A DNA stretch of 25,193 nucleotides from Temnopleurus reevesii (lineage: Eukaryota; Echinodermata; Echinoidea; Temnopleuroida; Temnopleuridae). Each line of letters begins with the position of its first letter. The stretch's first letter is position 1. Below, one piece after another: positions 20,001-25,193 of this stretch. Where the stretch lies: contig BQKZ01004467.1 of NCBI GenBank assembly GCA_036244855.1, forward strand, positions 1 through 25,193. Reading direction: 5' to 3'. A model generated the notes under the pieces. That model made no database searches. It saw only the letters and a list, made by a program, of their open reading frames with translations, and was not told the origin of the DNA. The position numbers were made by a program, and so were the translations under genes.

Positions 20001-20526
20001 TTAGAAAATTTAAATTGAGTATATAACCGATTCCCTCGATTTAAGCTTGATTGAAACTGATTTAAATAAGCTTTATTTAAACTTATTTAAGCTTCTATTG
20101 TACAAATTCAAATGTCTGTCAATCCAGTTCTTTACCACCCAAATATAGAACCAATTTATAGGCCTGATGTTATAAATAGCGCATATAGGATCATCATGAC
20201 AGATCTATTAGACTGAGTACTCATTGACGAGAGGTTTTTATAAGGGATACTACTTAAACATTTAGATTCCCTAGTGTAGGGAATGGGGATAGATGTGCGG
20301 AAATTGCAGCGATTAGATTGTCCTGCCAATTAATTGTGGCACTGGAGTATAAAACAGGTTTTCCTGTGTGTGAACTTGGGGTGATTCAGTGCTGTCTTTT
20401 TCAAGAAGGTGCAGTTTGCTTGTATTGCTATTGAATTTAGTCACTGATGTTTGAGAATAAATCATTTTCGTTAATGAAGAGCGTCACCTCCCTCCCCCAT
20501 CATTTATGATTTAAATGTATTTATAA

Positions 20527-20660
20527 GGGCACTCAGTTGGTTCAGTGGTTATGTCACTGGTCTAGCAGAAGATTACAGTTTCAAATTCCATAAAGTTATG
20601 ATTTTTTTTTTATAGTGCGCAGGCACTCTTTCGGACGAGAGTAGCATAATTTTACTCTGC
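20527..20660 (+). mobile_element. tRNA-derived SINE remnant
   Basis: CTCAGTTGGTTCAGTGG (from about 20532) fits an RNA polymerase III A box and GTTTCAAATTCC (from 20578) fits a B box, about 43 bp apart as in tRNA genes. The sequence cannot fold as a working tRNA, and a non-tRNA body with CTTTCGGACGAGAGT follows. It is degenerate and ends at the start of the tandem array at 20676. Confidence 0.6.
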
Positions 20661-20675
20661 TTAAAAATTCTTAAA

Positions 20676-21181
20676 GTGCCAATCCAGTAGACTAAAATCA
20701 TAAAGAAAAGCAAATATTTGACCCAATTATTTGTAAAATATCTTAAATGTGTGAATGTATATGTCTATAATTTGAAAGAAAGCAGAGATGATAATTGACC
20801 CAGTTTTGATTCTTAAAAATGTTTTTTAAGTGTACATCCTAATCTAGAAGTCTGTAATTAGAAAATAAAGCAATGGTGAATTAAGATATTTGACCCAATT
20901 TTGGTTTGAATTTATTAGATGTGCCAATCAAGAGATCTATAATTAGAAAGAAAAGCAGGGATGAGTCTTAGATCAATGATTTTTCACCCAATTATGGGTG
21001 AAATTTCATAAAAGTGCCAATCCAGAAGTCTATAATTAGGAAGGAAAGCAAAAAGTGATTCAAAGATCAACAACATTTGACTTAATTATATCCACAATTT
21101 TGTAAATGTGCAAATCCAGAAGTCTATAATTAGTCAAAAGCAACAAGGAGGTTACGATAAAAAAAAATATTGACCCAATTA
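20676..21181. repeat. Tandem array of six 75-94-bp units
   Basis: Units start at about 20676, 20751, 20830, 20921, 21014 and 21108. Each begins GTGCCAATCCAGAAGTCTAT or a variant, then ATAATTAG, a purine-rich AAAGAAAGCA stretch, and ends near TTGACCCAATT. Units grow from 75 to 94 bp and are well diverged. Confidence 0.85.
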
Positions 21182-21440
21182 CTGACGCGAACGAGCCCCG
21201 AGATCATGATTCACACCGTCTCGTGTGGATCTTAATGAAGTCTGATTTTAAACACATCTTCAGCCCCATGACACATTGGCACATTGGTGTGCGGTCCCAC
21301 CCATAGAAATTAACGTCAGCCACGAGCGAGGGTGTGAACGATCGGGGATTGGTTCCTAATTGGTCGGGCCCAACTTCGTTAGGTTTGTCGAGATCGAGAG
21401 ATGCGTGTTTTCCATCGATGTGTGTGTTGTGTACTGGGTG
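21182..21440. other. CpG-rich island of unknown role
   Basis: A patch with many CpG dinucleotides directly after the tandem array (for example ACGCGAACGAGCCCCGAG, CACGAGCGAGG, GTCGAGATCGAGAG). No frame resembles a known protein. It may be a regulatory region; I see no start site, TATA box or splice sites to support a gene. Confidence 0.25.
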
Positions 21441-22864
21441 TGTTCATAGCCTAAAGGGGAGAGACAAGTTTTTCAATTAGATAGCACTTGGAGGTGTTTC
21501 ACTTAGCAAAACTTCAGTTTGCTCCTATCTTATTTCATTAAGTGATTTCACATTATTTTAGTCTTTTTAACCTTACATTTATCAGCAAGAGGTGCAAAAA
21601 ATCATAACCAAAATGCATAGAATAGATAAAAACTTATATATAATACTTATTATGTAATAATGATTAGATCAGGGGCTATACACCTACTCTAGATTTAGAG
21701 AAATTTGAAGAGCCTAGTTCTTCATAACTTCATAACTGGGGGATTCACTTTGGGCTAAAATTGAATGATTTGATAAGATATGTAGATATTATTCACTTAT
21801 TTTACACGATTTTAATTATATTGGTTTGTTCTAAATTGAACCATAGAAATTCGGGAGAGTACAACCTTTCAAGATGTAAGTGAAAGAAATTAAATATCAT
21901 TGAGGAAGAAATGGAGAAAAAAATTATGGGTTTGCAGATAATTAGCAAATGAATGAAATCCAAGAGTCTCCGCAGGATAGTAGCAAGACAGAATTGTGAA
22001 TAAAAATCGTCCACAAGACCCACCTCTCGCCTTTACACCGGATCGGCCTAAATAGGTTAGCACCTCCCCCAACATCGCTCAGACAATTACCTTTCCTTCC
22101 TGCCCCCCTTGGCCCGGGCAAGGGGGCTCACTCATCACCCCTCTCATCCGATTGATGGTGGATGGACAGTAGGTCTTAACTAAAAATAATTATGGTTTTG
22201 AGAAACGGTGATGGTCATAAAAAAATTCTGGACAACATTGTCTCAATTAGAAATTAATGGATGTCCTCACTCCAGAATTGGTTTAACATATTGCTTTGTA
22301 AACATCTCAGATCTGTTTGAATCTTAAATCAATGTTATCAAAGGCAACGGTCACTGACATTGGAAGTCAAACTCAAATTACAATTTTGATATTAACCATT
22401 CTAAATCATACTTTGCAATATTCAATGTTTTAGGCCAAAGATGACTATCCACATACAAGTTTCCCAAAAAAGTGTGGTATTTTTTAACTAGATTGCAAGA
22501 TATGTGATAATGTTTTTAAGAAAATCAATTTTGAGAGAAAATATTGCTTAATTTAAAGTGCTTTATTATACATTATATCTCATAGGTAGGGGGGTCTCAA
22601 TCAGAGCTCCTCTCTTTAGAATGAGGCTTAACGAGCAAAGGTCCAAACTTTAAAAAAAAAAATGATTCTGAGAGGAGAAAAAGAGATGCTTAGAATTACA
22701 AAGAAATGTTTCTACAAAATATTGCTTTGTCCAAGATTGCCTAAGCCAAACAGAACAAGAACCAATATGGTACCATAAACAATTTTACTTTAATCTCAAA
22801 ATGGCAAAAATTGTGAGTTATGCCCCTCTACAATTCAATACACCACTTAGGGTATTCCCAATCA

Positions 22865-23360
22865 GCTGAGACCCCTTCATTACCCCCTCTCTCTTCAAAA
22901 TCATAAAAAATTGCCATCGTCACTAGGAAGCGAGCCGTGAAGCAGACGGTCATGTCAATAGGCCCAAATTTAGACCCTCAAGGTCGATTGGAGCGGTCAA
23001 TTTAACTTTGAAGTTTGCAATGATTTAAGCTTCGATGGCACTCTAAATTACCAAATTTAAAAAAAGTGTGTTAATAGAAGACATAAACATGCATAAATGT
23101 ATGACAAATAAGTGAGAACATCTTTTTGAGGGTGGCCACCAGAATGGCATGTAAAAAAAAGAAAACAAATCTTTTGTTGCCCCTTGATCTGCTTTTAACT
23201 GAGACGCCTTCATTACAATCTCTCTCTTCAAAATCATCCAAACTAACCATCATCACTAGGAAGCGAGGCATGAAGCAGACGTTCAAGTCAATAGGCCCAA
23301 ATTTAGACCACCTAAAGGTCGATTAGAGTGGTTAATTTAACTTTCAAGTTTGTAACAATG
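22865..23360. repeat. Dispersed direct duplication of about 160 bp
   Basis: Copies at about 22865-23022 and 23198-23360 share CTCTCTCTTCAAAATCAT, TCACTAGGAAGCGAG, TGAAGCAGACG, GTCAATAGGCCCAAATTTAG and TCAATTTAACTTTNAAGTTT-like blocks in the same order, separated by about 175 bp of unrelated A+T-rich DNA. Confidence 0.8.
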
Positions 23361-24508
23361 AAAGCCAGAAGTATCTCGGCTCGTTATTTGTCATTTTTAG
23401 GCTTAATTATGCTCATCTTTATTGGAATAAGTAGTTATAGAAAAGATGATTTTTTTTTCATTTATATTTTCCCAATTTTTAATTTCAAAAGCATTTTATT
23501 TTTCTGTAGTTAAAAAAATCTTTACTCGACATTTCTTTTGTTAATAGCTAGTATTCTTGATACACTCAAATTTAATACTACATATGAATACAAAATCATG
23601 TGTAATCTTATCATCTTAGTCAATATACATAATTTCTTTAAAGAATTTTTCCAAGTAACATTTTACCAATTTACTATGATTATACATTCGGAAGCAGTTT
23701 AAATTTTCACTCATAAGTGATATGTATTTTCTAAAGAAATAAAAGTCTTATTGCATATTTAAAAATAATTATAAATCATTGTGTGATTTAAATCAATATA
23801 TATTCAATTTTTTTTTTTTTAAATTGAAAACATAAAAAAAAATTTGATCATGTTTGAATCAGCAGATGGGTATGAAAATATGCAAATTCAAAGCAAATCA
23901 AGCCCCTTTACTAGAATGACTCAACTGAAGTAATGAAGCTTGGTCATCAGAAAAAACTTGCCATTTGTCTATATCCATCAAATCATGGAATTTTGCCAGG
24001 TAACGCACCATTTTCGTTGGAAATGATTTGTTAGGCAAATTCGTCCAGTAAAATGGGACTTTCCCAGAATCTTTACTCCCAGAATTGCATATTTCAAAGG
24101 GATGAATAGGAGCCAAAGTTTGGGAGAAAGGAATGGTCGTAGTGTATGGATCCTATGGTGAAAGCAAAGAGAAAAGGCTGAAAAAAATAGAGAAAAGTCA
24201 TGAAATTTGAGGGAAAAATAATGCCTCAACGCTGGGGATGAGTTTAATAGTAGATTGGGATTTTTTTTTATAATGCTGAAAGCCCTTTATAACTCCATGT
24301 TGCAAAAATTGCTGGTTTTGTTGGGAACTTGTAATATACAGGTCTGTACGAGAAAGTTTCGAGATGATATTTTTTCAAAAAGATGCACTTTGGGATTGAC
24401 ATGTCAATTGAATGATTGTTTCATGGCTTTGCCTAACAATTACATGAGATTACTATGAGATTTCCATTTCCAATAAAAGAAAGAAAAAGAAAATAAGAAG
24501 GAGGAATA

Positions 24509-24577
24509 TTATTATTATATTAGTAGTACAGTAGTAGTAGGAGTAGTATTAGTATTAGTAGTAGTAGTAGTAGTAGC

Positions 24578-24614
<37 letters not shown>

Positions 24615-24615
24615 T

Positions 24616-24666
<51 letters not shown>
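24509..24666. repeat. (AGT)n microsatellite with interruptions
   Basis: About 45 triplets, mostly AGT, with ATT, AGC and GGA interruptions. The long Leu- or Thr-rich frames on the - strand (about 24515-25015) come from this and the adjoining purine tract. Confidence 0.95.
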
Positions 24667-24985
24667 GAAGATGAAGAAGAAGAAGAAAAGGAAGAAAGTA
24701 GAGGGGAAAGAGGAAAATAATGAGAGAAAAGGTGAAGGGAAAAAAGAAAAAAGAAGAAAGTAACGAATCAGGAGAATAAGACAGAAGCAGGGGGCAAGAA
24801 AAATGAAACGATATATCAGCACAACAACAGAGGCAAAAGTAGTCATAGAAGTAGACGTAAGAGATAAAATAAACGTTAGGAAATAGACACAGATGTAGGA
24901 GGCAAAAGTAAAAGTACAAGTAGAATAGAGCGGGAGAGAGAAGTAGAAAAAGAATATGAAAGAGGAAGAGAGAGTTAGGATTAGT
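24667..24985. repeat. Purine-rich tract
   Basis: About 320 bp dominated by G and A on the + strand (GAAGAAGAAGAAAAGGAAG, GGGAGAGAGAAGTAG), with few pyrimidines. Such strand asymmetry can form triplex (H-) DNA. Confidence 0.85.
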
Positions 24986-25171
24986 GTACAATTCACAGGC
25001 CAAATCAACCTTCAACTTGCCATGTCAATTGAATGACTGTTTCTTGGCATTGCCCAACACGAGAGTACTCAGAGATTTCCATTTCCAATTAAACAAATCC
25101 TATCTTTCCGCTTGCCCAACACCTAACATGTATCCATTGGCCAACTTTCTCTTAGGTCACCCTAACTCATG

Positions 25172-25193
25172 TTTTCTCTCTCTCTCTCTCTCT
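25172..25193. repeat. (CT)n microsatellite, cut by the window edge
   Basis: A TCTCTCTC run continuing to the last base. Confidence 0.9.

Larger units (their letters stand above)
24400..25090. repeat. About 75-bp direct repeats bracketing simple-sequence DNA
   Basis: 24400-24474 and 25021-25090 share CATGTCAATTGAATGA, TGTTTC, GGC, TTGCC, AACA and GAGATTTCCATTTCCAAT. The roughly 545 bp between them is an AGT array and a polypurine tract. Confidence 0.8.
13783..25193 (+). other. Presumed long TRAF7 intron and/or 3' region without recognised exons
   Basis: TRAF7 should continue with the rest of the coiled coil and seven WD40 repeats, but I saw no exon with the expected phase-1 start or WD40 words (GH...W D patterns) on the + strand. 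The region is A+T-rich with microsatellites, duplications, a SINE remnant and a tandem array listed separately. GC-richer patches without an assigned role are at about 16120-16400, 16890-17060, 18300-18420, 19140-19400, 21180-21440 and 22020-22150. If the gene is intact, this intron is over 11.4 kb. Small exons missed by eye cannot be excluded. Confidence 0.6.

Noticed and set aside
20527..20600. tRNA gene
   Set aside because: A and B boxes are present, but the arms do not pair as a tRNA cloverleaf; a SINE remnant fits better.
23898..24116. 72-codon - strand frame containing SFPTKMVRYLAKFHDL
   Set aside because: It looks more protein-like than its surroundings, but I recognise no family and see no splice sites or conserved partner, so I do not call a gene.
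24515..25015. Long Leu- or Thr-rich open frames on the - strand (about 160 codons)
   Set aside because: They are translations of the (AGT)n microsatellite and the purine tract; both neighbouring frames are open for the same reason.
1..25193. CRISPR array, bacterial operon or prophage
   Set aside because: No regular direct repeats with unique spacers and no dense gene packing; spliced TRAF7 exons show the DNA is from an animal.

Overview
The window reads as eukaryotic, intron-rich, roughly two-thirds A+T DNA from a marine invertebrate. The types of interspersed repeat (short inverted-repeat elements, (TAG)n microsatellites, a tRNA-derived SINE remnant) look most like an echinoderm such as a sea urchin; that assignment is inference and the species cannot be fixed from sequence alone.

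Only one gene can be recognised: an internal part of TRAF7, on the + strand. Five exons with consensus splice sites join in frame (8064-8103, 9430-9610, 11296-11371, 12505-12591, 13587-13782; 580 nt, 193 codons plus one base). They encode the second half of the RING finger, the TRAF-type zinc-finger region and the start of the coiled coil. The exons for the N-terminus and first half of the RING should lie to the left of the window, and those for the rest of the coiled coil and the WD40 propeller to the right.

The main oddity is in the gene itself. The 5' part of the last visible exon plus the intron tail in front of it is present three times at an exact 183-bp spacing (starts 13221, 13404, 13587). 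The first copy is dead (in-frame TAG). The second keeps its splice acceptor and mostly silent differences but runs into a TAA, so its inclusion would truncate TRAF7 before the coiled coil and WD40 domain. The third copy is the full exon.

Layout: 1-8063 is upstream intron or intergenic DNA with several small inverted-repeat elements, a 250-bp tandem duplication, a hammerhead-ribozyme-like hairpin (5293-5342) and two copies of a 0.5-kb element flanked by TTAA. The exons span 8064-13782, with introns filled by duplications, MITEs and minisatellites. 13783-25193 contains no exon I can recognise and is probably one long intron (more than 11.4 kb) with a SINE remnant, a six-unit tandem array, microsatellites, a polypurine tract and some CpG-richer islands of unknown role.
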